DNA of 64,000 nt from Ascarosepion bandense. Taxonomy: Eukaryota; Mollusca; Cephalopoda; Sepiida; Sepiidae. Below, in pieces: positions 10,860-21,375 of the stretch. Each line of letters starts with the position of its first letter. The stretch's first letter is position 1. Both the position numbers and the translations under genes were made by a program. The notes beneath the pieces were generated by a model, which was given only the letters and a program-made list of their open reading frames with translations, did no database searches and was not told where the DNA came from. The DNA is taken from NCBI GenBank assembly GCA_037127315.1, contig JBBBDQ010001188.1, forward strand, positions 1,396,001 to 1,460,000, in the 5' to 3' direction.

Positions 10860-11240
10860 TCAGCTACTAGGTCCCACCCTTTTACTATGATACAGATAAG
10901 ATGTTACCGCAATTTCTACTCCAATAGCTTCTTTCCTCACACTTACTGTCTGTGGAATTCCCTTCCATACATTTGCTTCCCCGTCAGCTACAATCTCCAG
11001 GAGTTTAAATGTAAGGTCAATAGACACCTCCTAACACACTAACTCTCATCTATTCTCTCAAACACCCTTCCCATCTACCCAACACCCATCCTCGCTATCC
11101 TTACCCGTCTATCACCCTCCTTCTGACATTTCCTATATCTAACCACTCTTTTCAATCACTTTCCCCTAAGTAAGCCCCTGCTCAATAGTGGCAATGGAAT
11201 GCCTTGCTTGGGGTGAAATGACAAAAAAATAAAATAAAAT
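10860..11240 (+). mobile_element. Jockey/CR1-like LINE tail
   Basis: Starts within the TRSHPFTV coding segment (GGTCCCACCCTTTTACTATG) and runs to the 3' UTR end GGAATGCCTTGCTTGGGGTG, followed by an (AAAAT)n tail at 11223-11247. The coding part is frameshifted. Confidence 0.8.
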
Positions 11241-11479
11241 AAAATAACTTCACCTCTTCGAAACTAATCTTGTTCTTTAGGTATCAAGCCAAGATTAAAA
11301 CGGAAACGCCTCAGCTCTCTTCAGCAGAATTTGCTGTATACCCACTACGAAGATGACGAAAATAAAAACTGGACCTCAAACTCTTATAAAATTGACTGTC
11401 TTTTTAAAGCTGATAAAATGACGGTATTAACACGTATATAGATAAAGGTAGAAGACATATTTGCTGGTATTTGTCTGTA

Positions 11480-11600
11480 TTTTTGAGATGAGGTAGTATT
11501 TACACTATTTAATTATACGGACTATTGTCCTCATCTTAGTTGCCATTTGCACGACGTTTCGGCCATTGTACGCTCCGGCGTTCTTCAGATGCTAGGAATT
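11480..11600 (-). mobile_element. Penelope-like terminal segment, family 3
   Basis: Minus strand contains CTGAAGAACGCCGGAGCGTA then CAATGGCCGAAACGTCGTG, the kind of CUGANGA..GAAAC segment found in Penelope-like terminal repeats. Related sequence occurs at 12600-12725 and 42660-42790. Confidence 0.45.
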
Positions 11601-11764
11601 TCGAACCGAACCCTTTATTACAATCACTGAGGTAGAAAATCTTCATTCTTTGTGCGAAGCCTCTTTTGGTAGTCATGAGTTATCTCCCTCTAACCGGACC
11701 TTCTATGTTCTTTACCCTGGTGTTTTCTATGTGCTGTAGCCTTGTATTGAACGTCTATATTCAC

Positions 11765-12594
11765 AGGGCTATGTGTCCTTTGGGAGACATGACCAGTGGA
11801 TAAAGACATTGGTTAGTTCCAGTGACTTAACCAAAAATGTTGTGAGTGCAATACCAGGCTACTGCAGCGGTGAACAAGTAACATGGAGAGTTGGGCTAGA
11901 GGGAGATAATCCATCCTGCATATATACAAGTCAACCATCCGTCCGTACATGGAGTACTGCTGCCATTTATGGTCAGGTGCCCCTGCCGTTCTCCTCAGTG
12001 TTCTTGACAAGCTCCAAAGGAGAGTCTGTAATGTGATAGGTACTGATCTGGCGACTCGTCTGCAGCCAATTTCCCATCGTCGAAATGTGGCCTCCCTTTG
12101 TCTCTTCTATAAATACTTTCATGGCTTCTGCTCGGATGAGCTTAAGTCACTGATGCCTCCTCAACAGGTGTTTACCCGTGCAACCAGACTGGCAACTGGG
12201 TCCCACCCATTCACAGTCAGGTTAGCCAAACTCAGACGACAATTCTACTCCTGCAGCTTCCTCTCTCGCACTTCCCGCCTGTGGAACTCGCTCCCGTATT
12301 CTTGCTTTCCTGACGGCTATGACCTCCAGAAATTTAAAAGCAAAGTTAATACTCACCTACTAACCATTGGACTCTAGCTCTCTCCCCTCCCCTGTATAAT
12401 CTTCACGTTCTCTCCGCCCATGTATCTGTCATCGCACCTGCTTTCTCAGCTTTCTATTGTTCCTTTCTAACTAGGTTTTACTCCTTACTCTTTTCTAATT
12501 AATCTTTTTACATTTATGTAACCTCCTGCACATCAGTGGCGTTTCTGCCTTGCTCGGGGTGAAATGATTAAAAAAAAAAAAAAAAAAAAAAAAA
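11765..12594 (+). mobile_element. Jockey/CR1-like LINE tail, second subfamily
   Basis: Encodes YCCHLWSGAPAVLLSVLDKL then QRRVCNVIGTDLATRLQP and the SRTSRLWNSLPYSCFPDGYD end, terminating in HLLTIGL. The reading frame from 11949 to 12377 is open. The 3' UTR ends CACATCAGTGGCGTTTCTGC CTTGCTCGGGGTGAAATGAT plus a run of about 25 A. This 3' end differs from that of the copies at 7400, 10860 and 47774, and matches those at 20930 and 42242, so two subfamilies are present. Confidence 0.85.
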
Positions 12595-12599
12595 GAAAT

Positions 12600-12725
12600 G
12601 AGAATCCTGATCGTAATAAAAGTTTCGGTTCGAACTTCCTAGCACCTGAAGAAAGGTGAATTGTCGTAAAGATGAGGACAATAATCCGAATAATGTAAAT
12701 AGTGTGACATATATTTTATTCGCTT
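12600..12725 (+). mobile_element. Penelope-like terminal segment, family 3
   Basis: Contains CTTCCTAGCACCTGAAGAAA and GATGAGGACAATAATCCGAA. Both are counterparts of the segments at 11480-11600 and 42660-42790 in opposite orientation. Confidence 0.4.
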
Positions 12726-13299
12726 CTTGGTGACGTCAACTGTGGAGTAGGAGGTGGTTCGAGAGAAGCGGGTCAGTAGACACGCATCGAACCAGCCAAA
12801 GGCCGCGGGCTCGTCCGCGGTTTTACCTTGTGTATAACTCCGTCTGTATTCTAATCTCAACTCTCTTTGCTTCCACTAACCCAACTGCCTTCCGATCTAT
12901 ATATTGCCACTTTCGTTTTTTGTTCCAGGCACATTGTTTACAAAACGATTTCGGGGTTTTCATTATCGGACTTTGGCTACAATTGTTATCAAAACACAAA
13001 ACACTATTATATTATTGTAATGAAATAATATTTATTTTACTATAAATACATCTCTGTCTCTACATTTCCAGACCTGCGAAGTTTTACTCGTCACACAGTG
13101 TCTGCATTATTTAATTTTCAAAACAATATTTATTATCAAAACTATTTTCTTTGTGTCACCCAGTTTGCATTTTTGCTGGTTCATAAAAATACCCTTCTGC
13201 GAAAAATTACGCACTAGGTCAGATTATATATAAGACATTTAGGTCCGTCTTGCACGTCTGCGTCGAATAAGAGTAGTCATCAACCTTCAACTTGGTATA

Positions 13300-14145
13300 T
13301 ATGCTCGCAGGTATTTAAATTTCTGTACCTGCTTGATTTTAGTATCTCCGACCTGTAACCGACATTTGAGCTCCTCGTTTTGCTGATGACCATGCATTTA
13401 GTCTTCTTGTGGTTGATGTTTAGTTCTTTTTTTCACACTTTATTTCCTTTCATTATGTACGAGGTTTTGTATTTTTCCCGTGTCTGCTATCAGCTCTATG
13501 TCATTTTTCATATCTTATGTTATTAAAATTGTCGTAGAATTTCTAGATTTCTAAGAATTGTTTCGCTGTATAAATTGAATAAGTCCGGTGAGAAGACACG
13601 TCCTTGTCTTTCGCTTCATTTCATCTTTGTATATCTGCTGAATTCGTTTCCTGTCCGTATGCATGCGGTTTGCTACCAGTATGGGTTCTTTTCCGAATAT
13701 GTCAAAGTTGCCGAGCAACTGTAGCAGATCTTTGTGGGGTACGTTGTTCAACGCCTTTGCGTAGTCTATAAAACACGGGTACAGATCCTTCTGCATTTGT
13801 ATTGCTCTTTTTGATAACATTCTGAGCATAAATATCGTGTTTCTTGTTTCGGTGTCTTTGACCAACCCGCATTGTTCTTGTCTTTATGGCCTGATGCTGA
13901 CCTGATTCTGCTGCCCACTCTATTCATTAGAATCCGGAAAATGAGTTTTGTTATCTGGCTCATTAAGTTGATTGTTCGGTGGAGTTCACATTCGTTTACG
14001 CCCGGTTTCGGCAGTGCTATGAAAATTGATCTGCTTAGGTCTTTCGGTATATCGCCACTGTTATAGATTTAATTTATTATTTCTGCAATCTTTTCTATGT
14101 AAAATTGTCTAAGGAAGTCAGAATCTCTATTACAATTTCGTCTTG
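13300..14145 (-). mobile_element. RTE-like LINE reverse transcriptase fragment
   Basis: The minus strand gives, with frame changes, MSQITKLIFRILMNRVGS, then ETRNTIFMLRMLSKRAIQMQ and KDLYPCFIDYAKALNNVPHK. This is the fingers/palm of a LINE reverse transcriptase around motif A (FIDYAKAL, where active copies have an F-D-x-V pattern). The catalytic YxDD block is not present; downstream sequence resembles the family's VSKNEE..LQVGD..K segment near 13320-13400. It is the same family as the pieces at 21376 and 51258. Confidence 0.75.
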
Positions 14146-14619
14146 TCCTACCGCTTTGCTTCTTTTCAGTTACAAAACTAGTTATTCGTGTCTAGATAGT
14201 AACTCTAATTGGTTCTATAAGTTCAAATTGGTAGATGATACAAAAGTGATCTTAAATGTTATTGTTTTTCACGACTTCAAGTCAAAAGTTCGGAAGAAAA
14301 ACACATTCAACACCAAAATAAAAAAAAGGTGCTTTACGAGAAATATTTTATAAATATGAACTGGAAGCTGTACTAACTTCCCAGTCAAGGAATGCCAAAT
14401 GGTTTTTTTTATAGTGAAACGGCTATATGACTATTAATATTAAAGATGAGTTTGAGTTTTGCTTAAGCATATCAATCACTATGTGTTATTTAATGCCAAC
14501 AAGGTGGAGTTTTAAGGTATTTTTTTAATGTTCGGTTATAGGAAGAAAGTTGATTTAGTCAGATTTTAATGAAAATGCTTTTGTTTTTATTCTTTTCTAT
14601 TTTAGAATACTGAAAATGT

Positions 14620-14990
14620 CTTCTAGTTTTGTATTCAAAAATGTTTTTGCTGAGAATATTTTTTCCTTCAAAAGCGTGTTATAGTAATACCTTTTCCCTT
14701 CAAAACTGTATTGTTAGTAATATTTTCCCTTCAAAAATGTATATTTTTCTATGAAATTTATTTTTATGTATATATATTTCTATAATAGTGTATTTTTATA
14801 CTTTCAAAGAGTTTTGAACACAGTTTTTGTGTTAACTATTTGCCCATAGCTGGGACCCTAACTAGTGCTACTACTTCGGCTCAGGGTGGACCGGAGAACA
14901 ACAGCAATTAAGAGATGGTTCCATGCTCCTCACAACCTCCAAATCAGAGATATTGCTTCCGGATGCAATATACTGTCATGTCCAGGACCA
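14620..14990 (+). repeat. dispersed repeat, copy 1
   Basis: Shares AGCTGGGACCCTAACTAGTG, AACAGCAATTAAGAGATGGT and CTCCTCACAACCTCC with 19370-19735 in inverted orientation, together with the T-rich stretch of TTTTTGAAGGGAAAATATT-like segments. Class not recognised; no coding capacity. Confidence 0.6.
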
Positions 14991-16030
14991 TATATTAGAG
15001 ATGAAGGGAACATATATTACATTATCATCCGAGTCTGATAACAAGAGAGAAAGCTTAACTTTAGTGGCTCTAGCTGAACACTCAGTGATTGCGATTAAAG
15101 CTTTGATTATGAGGAAATGAAATGCTGCTTCATTTTGATCCCAACCTGATGACCAGAAGTTTTAAAAAAATCATATTTCAACTAGCACTGGCTACACGGT
15201 CAATAAATGTCAAATGTTTCCTCGTAGAACATTACTTGGTGAAAGACCATTCTTTTAGATATTTTTGTACTAATTCTGGTGAATTCCAGGACCCTATCGT
15301 TGGTCTGATTTTGCTCTTAATTTTTGCTCGGATGAAGACTGAATATTGTGTTTTTTTTTTTTCATTTGCTAGGCGTGTATGAGAGACTGGATATAAAAAA
15401 TACGTCAGAAAAAAAATCTTCCAGGGCGAGCGGTTCATCTATTCCCAATTAGTTTTGTTCTTCAAGAATTTTGCAAAAGGTGGGTCACTCTTGCATGTCT
15501 GTGTTGTGTAAAAGAGGCCGGTTTAGAATGGCATTTTCATGCTTGCTCTGGATTGAATATTGGTAACCTAGTTCAAAATTAGTTCAGTTTAGGATTATTT
15601 ACTATCTTTACTTATTTTATTTCAAAGCTGAATGACGCAAGATTATTGGACATTTTTATTTCTGCCACAACATTCTTTGACTTAATTATTCCTCCGCTCC
15701 ACTGTAAGGTTTTCAGAGATGTCAGTTCTCTGGTGGATGCGGGATGATTTTAGTTTTTCCTGTGTTAATTTTCGTATCTGTTGATGTGTTTGTAGAGTGT
15801 GTGTATGAATGAGTGGTTGGACGAAATAATGTTTTACATTATTAAAATCTAGAATTGATTTCGTCTCGTTAAATGATGTTTCAGCCATAATAAGAATTGT
15901 GTGGGGATTTTATAAGAATTGTGTGGGGATTTTATTACAAACACTATTTTATTTAAGTCTTGTAAGTAGTTTGTCATATTGTAAATATCCATGGCGATTA
16001 AAATTTTTAAATATTGTTTTATTGTTTTAT
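14991..16030. other. unannotated intronic sequence
   Basis: No recognisable gene. A short direct duplication (TTATAAGAATTGTGTGGGGA) is visible at 15888-15930. The segment near 15285-15400 is also found in part at 10745-10850. Confidence 0.4.
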
Positions 16031-16766
16031 AAATAACCGGTTAAACAAACCCAAGGAAGACTATATAATATAACCGATTAAAATAAAAGGCAGACTATGT
16101 AATATAACCAATTAAACAAACATAGGAAGACTAACTATAGCCGATTAAACAAGCCCAAGGCAGGCTATAAATATAACCGATTAATCAGAACTAAGAAAGA
16201 CTATATCATAGAACCGATTAAAATAAAAGGCAGACTATGTAATACAACCAATTAAACAAACATAGGAAGACTAACTATAGCCGATTAAACAAGCCCAAGG
16301 CAGGCTATAAATATAACCGATTAATCAGAACTAAGAAAGACTATATCATAGAACCGATTAAAATAAAAGGCAGACTATGTAATACAACCAATTAAACAAA
16401 CATAGGAAGACTAACTATAGCCGATTAAACAAGCCCAAGGCAGGCTATAAATATAGCCGATTAATCAGAACTAAGAAAGACTATATCATAGAACCGATTA
16501 AAATAAAAGGCAGACTATGTAATACAACCAATTAAACAAACATAGGAAGACTAACTATAGCCGATTAAACAAGCCCAAGGCAGGCTATAAATATAACCGA
16601 TTAATCAGAACTAAGAAAGACTATATAATATAACCGATTAAACAAACCTGAGGAAAACTATATCATAGAACCGATTAAACAAACCTAAGATAGCTTATAT
16701 AATATAAGCGAGTAAACAAGCCTAAAAAAGACTATATGATATAACCGTTTAAGCAAATCTAAGGAA
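16031..16766. repeat. satellite of ~35-bp monomers with 140-bp higher-order unit
   Basis: Monomers are variants of ATAACCGATTAAACAAACCC AAGGAAGACTATATA. Four of them form a 140-bp unit repeated four times: the marker TTAATCAGAACTAAGAAAGA starts at 16181, 16321, 16461 and 16601. The flanks (16031-16150 and 16640-16766) are simple monomer arrays. The satellite continues at 17494-17590 after an inserted Helitron. Confidence 0.9.
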
Positions 16767-17066
16767 TCTAAACTTATTTATAAATGGAACTTTGTCTGTG
16801 TGTGTGTCCGTTAGCTATAGACTACAAAACGGCTGAATCGATTTTCTTGAAAATTAACACAGTTGTACTATAGGCGTCTGCGAGTGTTCTTAGCTAGGGT
16901 TTGTGTCGAAGTACCCCCTATAAATATCGAAAATTGATAATCGAAAAAATTGGGTTAGAGAAGAAGTGGTCCGATTTTAATCAAATTTGATACACTCATA
17001 GACAAAGACATAAGAAACGATATTCAGAAGTTTCAAGGTTGCAGTTCTTACAATAGTGCAGAAAAT

Positions 17067-17115
<49 letters not shown>

Positions 17116-17493
17116 CAAGGTGTTTGTGCGTGTGTCTGTTTATCTGTCTGTATATCTGTAATTTTTTCATCCCTTTTATTTTAGTTTTTGCTTCGGGCTT
17201 GGTTCTAAGTAGGTATAATTGTAGTTCTTAGTCTCAGCCATCTTACCATTTACTCAGAAGACTTATTTAGCCTTCAAAATTAAGTTTACGACGAAAAACA
17301 CTTATTTGATATCGATACCAGGAAATCAAAATTTGATTTACATCCATTCGTTTTTCTTTCGGTCTACGGTTTCGCTTTAACTGGAAACAACTATTGCTTT
17401 TTAGTCTTTCGTGCCAACGTCCAACGAATCCAGGAGCATGGATTAGTTTTAAAGCTTTCATTACACCCGAGCGACGCCGGGCTACCCTGCTAG
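16767..17493 (+). mobile_element. Helitron, non-autonomous, inside the satellite
   Basis: Begins TCTAAACTTATTTATAAATG GAACTTTGTCTG and ends CCCGAGCGACGCCGGGCTAC CCTGCTAG with T following. The TC start, the GC-rich terminal hairpin and the CTAG-T end are Helitron hallmarks. It interrupts the satellite between an A and a T, as Helitrons do. A (TA)n block at 17070-17112 divides it into two halves, the second of which corresponds to the separate shorter Helitron at 8486. Confidence 0.75.
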
Positions 17494-17590
17494 TACTATA
17501 TAATATAAGCGGTTAAACAAACCAGAGGAAACACTAAATATAACCGTTTAAACAAACCTAAGTAAGACTATATAATATAAGCGAATAAAC
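17494..17590. repeat. satellite continuation
   Basis: Same monomers as 16031-16766 (ATATAACCGTTTAAACAAAC, CTAAGTAAGACTATATAATA). It ends about 75 bp from the splice donor of the S-crystallin first exon. Confidence 0.85.
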
Positions 17591-17666
17591 CAATTTATAA
17601 CACATGGATACAAATAATGATCACATAAAAACATCCATGCAAAAGCAAAGACGAACATTAACTTAC

Positions 17667-17799
17667 CATTCCTGTATTTGTCCCATTCGTTGAATTCGAA
17701 CCTCTTGTCGGTGTATGGGACGCCGGCAGCGGCCATCACCATACGACAAATCTCGGCACGTCCGCGGCCATTGAAGTAGTAGAGAGTGTAGTTAGGCAT
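17667..17799 (-). CDS. S-crystallin / sigma-class GST, first coding exon
   Basis: The 44 complete codons begin [20 protein letters not shown] and continue to [11 protein letters not shown], the N-terminal thioredoxin-fold strand and helix of sigma-class glutathione S-transferases and of cephalopod lens S-crystallins. Tyr7, the usual GST catalytic tyrosine position, is present (TLYYF). The ATG at 17799 is chosen because the family starts with M-P-x-Y and a promoter sits about 100 bp upstream. The exon ends AATG followed by a GTAAGT donor (phase 1), which fits the phase of exon 2 at 6293 exactly. No frameshift or stop is seen. Whether it is a lens crystallin or a catalytically active GST cannot be told from two exons; the remaining exons are left of the window. 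The exon lies only about 75 bp upstream (in transcript order) of an intronic satellite. Confidence 0.93.
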
Positions 17800-17895
17800 A
17801 GCGAAGTCTTGACTAGCGATTCAAGTCGATTTTCTAACAAATTGATTCACCGGAGATGATCACGTTCTTTTGGCGATAGAAAGACTGAGCAAAAG

Positions 17896-17920
17896 TTTAT
17901 ATAGCGGCCACTGACTCAGC
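17896..17920 (-). promoter_or_regulatory. S-crystallin promoter: TATA box with adjacent AP-1/ARE site
   Basis: On the minus strand TATATAAA (17903-17896) lies about 97 bp before the ATG. Eight bases further upstream is TGAGTCA (17918-17912). Read on the plus strand this is TGACTCAGC, which matches both AP-1 and the antioxidant-response-element core TGACnnnGC. An overlapping AP-1/ARE just upstream of TATA is the published arrangement of squid S-crystallin promoters. Transcription would be expected to start about 25-30 bp below the TATA box, giving a leader of roughly 70 nt. No leader intron is needed. Confidence 0.85.
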
Positions 17921-18345
17921 GAATGTAATGATCAGGAATTGTCTCGAAAGTTGGGTATGTGGTTATATGACTATTTCCAATTGATTCAGAGAAATTATAC
18001 CAAGATCACTTTGCCATACGCTAGACGTTATTTGCTATCAGACAGGACAGGTCAGACTTAATTGAATAATAATAGTTAACGTTACTTCAGCAAGCATGTC
18101 TCGCTCTATTAAGATGTCGCTAACATTTTAAACTTACACTAACTTGGTTAAAGCATATATCGGAAGATCAGGCAATATCTTACCGAGAGCAAATGTAGAT
18201 GAGATGAGGAAAAGCCCCGAGAAAACAAAATATTAATTACAATTATTACGCAATGAGTTATTAAAAAGTTATCCTCATCTTAGTTGTTATAATCTCAATG
18301 TTTATAATCCTTTTATCTGTTTGAATTTCATTGATTATAAATTAC
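17921..18345. other. upstream flank of the S-crystallin promoter
   Basis: No coding sequence recognised. A second TATA-like or AP-1-like pair was not seen. It ends at a Helitron. Confidence 0.4.
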
Positions 18346-19061
18346 AAGCAATATAGCCTGGCGTTGCTCGAGTGTAATGAAAGCTTTAAAACTAATCCAT
18401 GGTCCTAGATTCGTTGGACGTTGGCACGAAAGACTAAAAAGCAATAGTTGTTTCCAGTTAAAGCGAAACCGTAGACTGAAAAAAAAATGATTGGATGTAA
18501 GTCAAATTTTGATTTCCTGGTATCGATATCAAATAAGTGTTTTTCGTCGTAAACTGAATTTTGAAGGCTAAATAAGTTCTCTGAGTAAATGGTATCATGG
18601 CTGAGACTAACAACTACAATTATACCTACTTAGAGCCAAACCCGAAGAAAAACTAAAATAAAAGGGCTGAAAAAATACATACAGGCAGATAAACAGACAC
18701 ACACAAACATCTTGCCTTATATATATATATTATCGATTTCTGCATTATTGTAAGAACTGCAACTTTGAAACTTCTGAATATCGTTTCTTATGTCTTTGTC
18801 TATGAGTGTATCAAATTTGCTTAAAATCGGACCACTCATTATATAACCCAATTTTTTTATTACCGATTTTCGATATTTATCGGGAGTATCTCGACACAAA
18901 ACCTAGCTAAGAACACTCGCAGACACATATAGTACAACTGTGTAAATTTGCAAGAAGATCGGTTCCGCCGTTTCGGAGTCTATAGGTAACGGACACACAT
19001 ACAGAGACACACACAAACACACACATACACGCACAAAGTTCCATTTGTAAATAAGTTTAGA
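18346..19061 (-). mobile_element. Helitron, non-autonomous
   Basis: Minus strand begins TCTAAACTTATTTACAAATG GAACTTTGTGCG and ends CGAGCAACGCCAGGCTATAT TGCTTGT; the 3' CTAGT has mutated to CTTGT. The body is collinear with 16767-17493 and 56363-57132. Confidence 0.7.
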
Positions 19062-19369
19062 TTATTATTATACACTAATTAGTTCAAACTGCTATACTCA
19101 TCTTGTTTGTTACAGTCTAAAAGTTTACAATCTTATTTAATATTCTATTTTATATTATTCAGATGAAGAATTATCATAATTATAAACTGATTTATGCAAA
19201 TTATTATCTCCATCCTGGTAGTTATAGTTCAATATTTTAAATCTTATTTATAATTGAATTATTCAGGTGAAAAATTATCATCCTTTTGCATCGATTTATT
19301 TAACCTGTTATCTTGGTTGTTATAGTCTTAACGTTTTGTATCTTATTTTCGGTCCTGGGTATGACGATA

Positions 19370-19735
19370 AACTGCATCCGACAGCAAGGTCTCTCATTGG
19401 AAGGTTGTGAGGAGCATAGAACCTCCTCTTAATTGCTGTTCTTCCCAGGTCTACCCTGTGGTAGCACTTGTTAGGGTCCCAGCTATGGACAATTAGTTAA
19501 CCCCCAAACTGGGGTCAAACACTATAAAAGTATAAAAATTGACTTTTAGAGAAATATATACATAAAAATTCATTTTTATAGAAAAATTACATTTTCAAGG
19601 AAAATATTACCAACAATATATTTTTGAACAAAAAATGTTAACATTAATACATTTTTCTAATAAAAAACTAGAAGTCATCTTCAAATTTCTAAAATAAAAC
19701 TTTTTCATCAAAATTTGACTAAATCAACCTTCTCA
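19370..19735 (-). repeat. dispersed repeat, copy 2 (inverted)
   Basis: Inverted counterpart of 14620-14990, with GGAAGGTTGTGAGGAGCATA, AATTGCTGTTCTTCCCAGGT and GTTAGGGTCCCAGCTATGG. Confidence 0.6.
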
Positions 19736-19737
19736 AT

Positions 19738-20035
19738 ATCAGTCAGTTAAATGCCATACGTGATACACGCTTTGGAAAATCGTCTCTCGAAAGAGACATG
19801 ACTGACCGGGCAAAACGTTATCCCGCAGTAGATTGCCATTACTTTCTGCTATAGAACCCAATCCGTCCTGTTATTTAACCTATAACTAGAGGGAAGAGAC
19901 AGATAATTTTTTTCCAGAGAGTATTTTTTGCGTAAGTGAATGCAAGGAATTCAGCTGGAATTCGAACTCGGATCCACGGTGTCTTGTTCTAAGCAGATAA
20001 CCACTGCACCACAACGCACATCCCTGCACCACAAT
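19738..20035 (-). mobile_element. tRNA-SINE, full length without 5S head
   Basis: From CAGTCAGTTAAATGCCATAC to CACTGCACCACAACGCACAT. It has the intact tail hairpin TCTCGAAAGAGA and a B-box-like GAACTCGG. Confidence 0.85.
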
Positions 20036-20149
20036 GCAAAAAATATATCTTAAAACCACAGTTTTTGGCATTACATAACACACACAGGTTGATATGCCGT
20101 TAAATAAAACTCGCTCAAACTCAATCCTATTTTCTTTTTTAATTTCTCG

Positions 20150-20925
20150 CTAGTATCGTCCGGTTCACACTCCACCCACGTCAATTGTACAGGTGTAGAG
20201 GCTCATCCATTGTTCCCTGTTTAGGATGTGGTTTCCGGCTTTCTTTTTTCCAATCTTTTCACTTTTCTTTTCTTATTTTTTATTTTTATTTTTCAATTGG
20301 AGTAGATAGACTAAGCTATCACCCGGTTCACACTCCACCCACGTCTATTGTACAGGTGTAGAGGCTCATCACTTGTTCCCTGTTTAGGATGTGGTTTCCG
20401 GCTTTCTTTTTTCCAATCTTTTCACTTTTCTTTTCTTATTTTTTATTTTTATTTTTCATTTGGAGTAGATAGACTAAACTATCACCCGGTTCACAGTCCA
20501 CCCACGTCTATTGTACAGGTGTAGAGGCTCATCCCTTGTTCCCTGTTTAGGATGTGGTTTCTGGCTTTCTCTTTTCCAATCTTTTCACTTTTCTTTTTCT
20601 TATTTTTTATTTTATTTTTTTCAATTCGAGTAGATAGACTAAGCTATCACCCGGTTCACACTCCACCCAGGTCTATTGTACAGGTGTAGAGGCTCATCCC
20701 TTGTTCCCTGTTTAGGATGTGGTTTCTGGCTTTCTCTTTTCCAATCTTTTCACTTTTCTTTTCTTATTTTTTATTTTTATTTTTCAATTGCAGTAGATAG
20801 ACTAAACTTTCGCCCGGTTCACACTCCACCCAGGTCTATTGTACAGGTGTAGAGGCTCATCCCTTGTTCCATGTTTAGGATATGGTTTCCGGCTTTCTCT
20901 TTTCCAAATCTTTTCACTCTTGCGT
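20150..20925. repeat. ~163-bp tandem repeat, five units
   Basis: Unit marker CCGGTTCACACTCCACCCA occurs at 20159, 20322, 20485, 20651 and 20814 (spacing 163-166). Each unit contains GTACAGGTGTAGAGGCTCAT, CCCTGTTTAGGATGTGGTTT and a T-rich block. Related single pieces occur near 29880-29935 and 58540-58790. The array ends in the LINE tail at 20926. Confidence 0.85.
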
Positions 20926-20985
20926 AACCTCTGCACATCAGTGGCGTTACCGCTTTGCTCCGGGTGATATGGTTAAAAAAAAAAA
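20926..20985 (+). mobile_element. LINE 3' tail, second subfamily
   Basis: CACATCAGTGGCGTTACCGC TTTGCTCCGGGTGATATGGT plus a run of A, matching the end of the element at 11765-12594. Only the last ~60 bp remain. Confidence 0.75.
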
Positions 20986-21375
20986 GGAATTATCATTATC
21001 ATATCCTGATTTATTTAAACAGTTATTCTCATCTTCATTTTCTTTACTGAATCATTATAATCTTATTTTCTGTTTAAACAACTATCCTCGTATTGATTTT
21101 TTTCTGAATAATTACAATTTATTTTCTGTTTCATATGATGAATATTATTGCACCAAAACGCACATCCTTACTCAGATTGTGACAGTATGTCATTATATTC
21201 ATAAAAGTAAGATTAACCTTTCATTGCCAATGAGTTTCGTCCTCTGATAGCTTTTAGCAAATCACATGTCACCATTTTACTTTGAAGGAACCTGAGCATA
21301 AGATGTACTGAACATGTGAAACGAGAAATTTTTAGAGAAAAAAAAAGGACACTGATATACAGATATCTTCTTCAT

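Larger units (their letters stand above)
6294..17666 (-). other. intron 1 of the S-crystallin gene, repeat-filled
   Basis: The interval between two phase-compatible splice sites spans 11,373 bp. It holds two SINE copies, three tails of one LINE family, an RTE-like LINE fragment, a Helitron, a dispersed repeat, a 140-bp satellite and a second Helitron inside that satellite. All are annotated separately. No other coding exon was recognised inside it. Confidence 0.7.

Noticed and set aside
20882..21247. 121-codon plus-strand frame
   Set aside because: It crosses the end of the 163-bp repeat, a LINE poly-A tail and unrelated AT-rich sequence, so it cannot be one gene.
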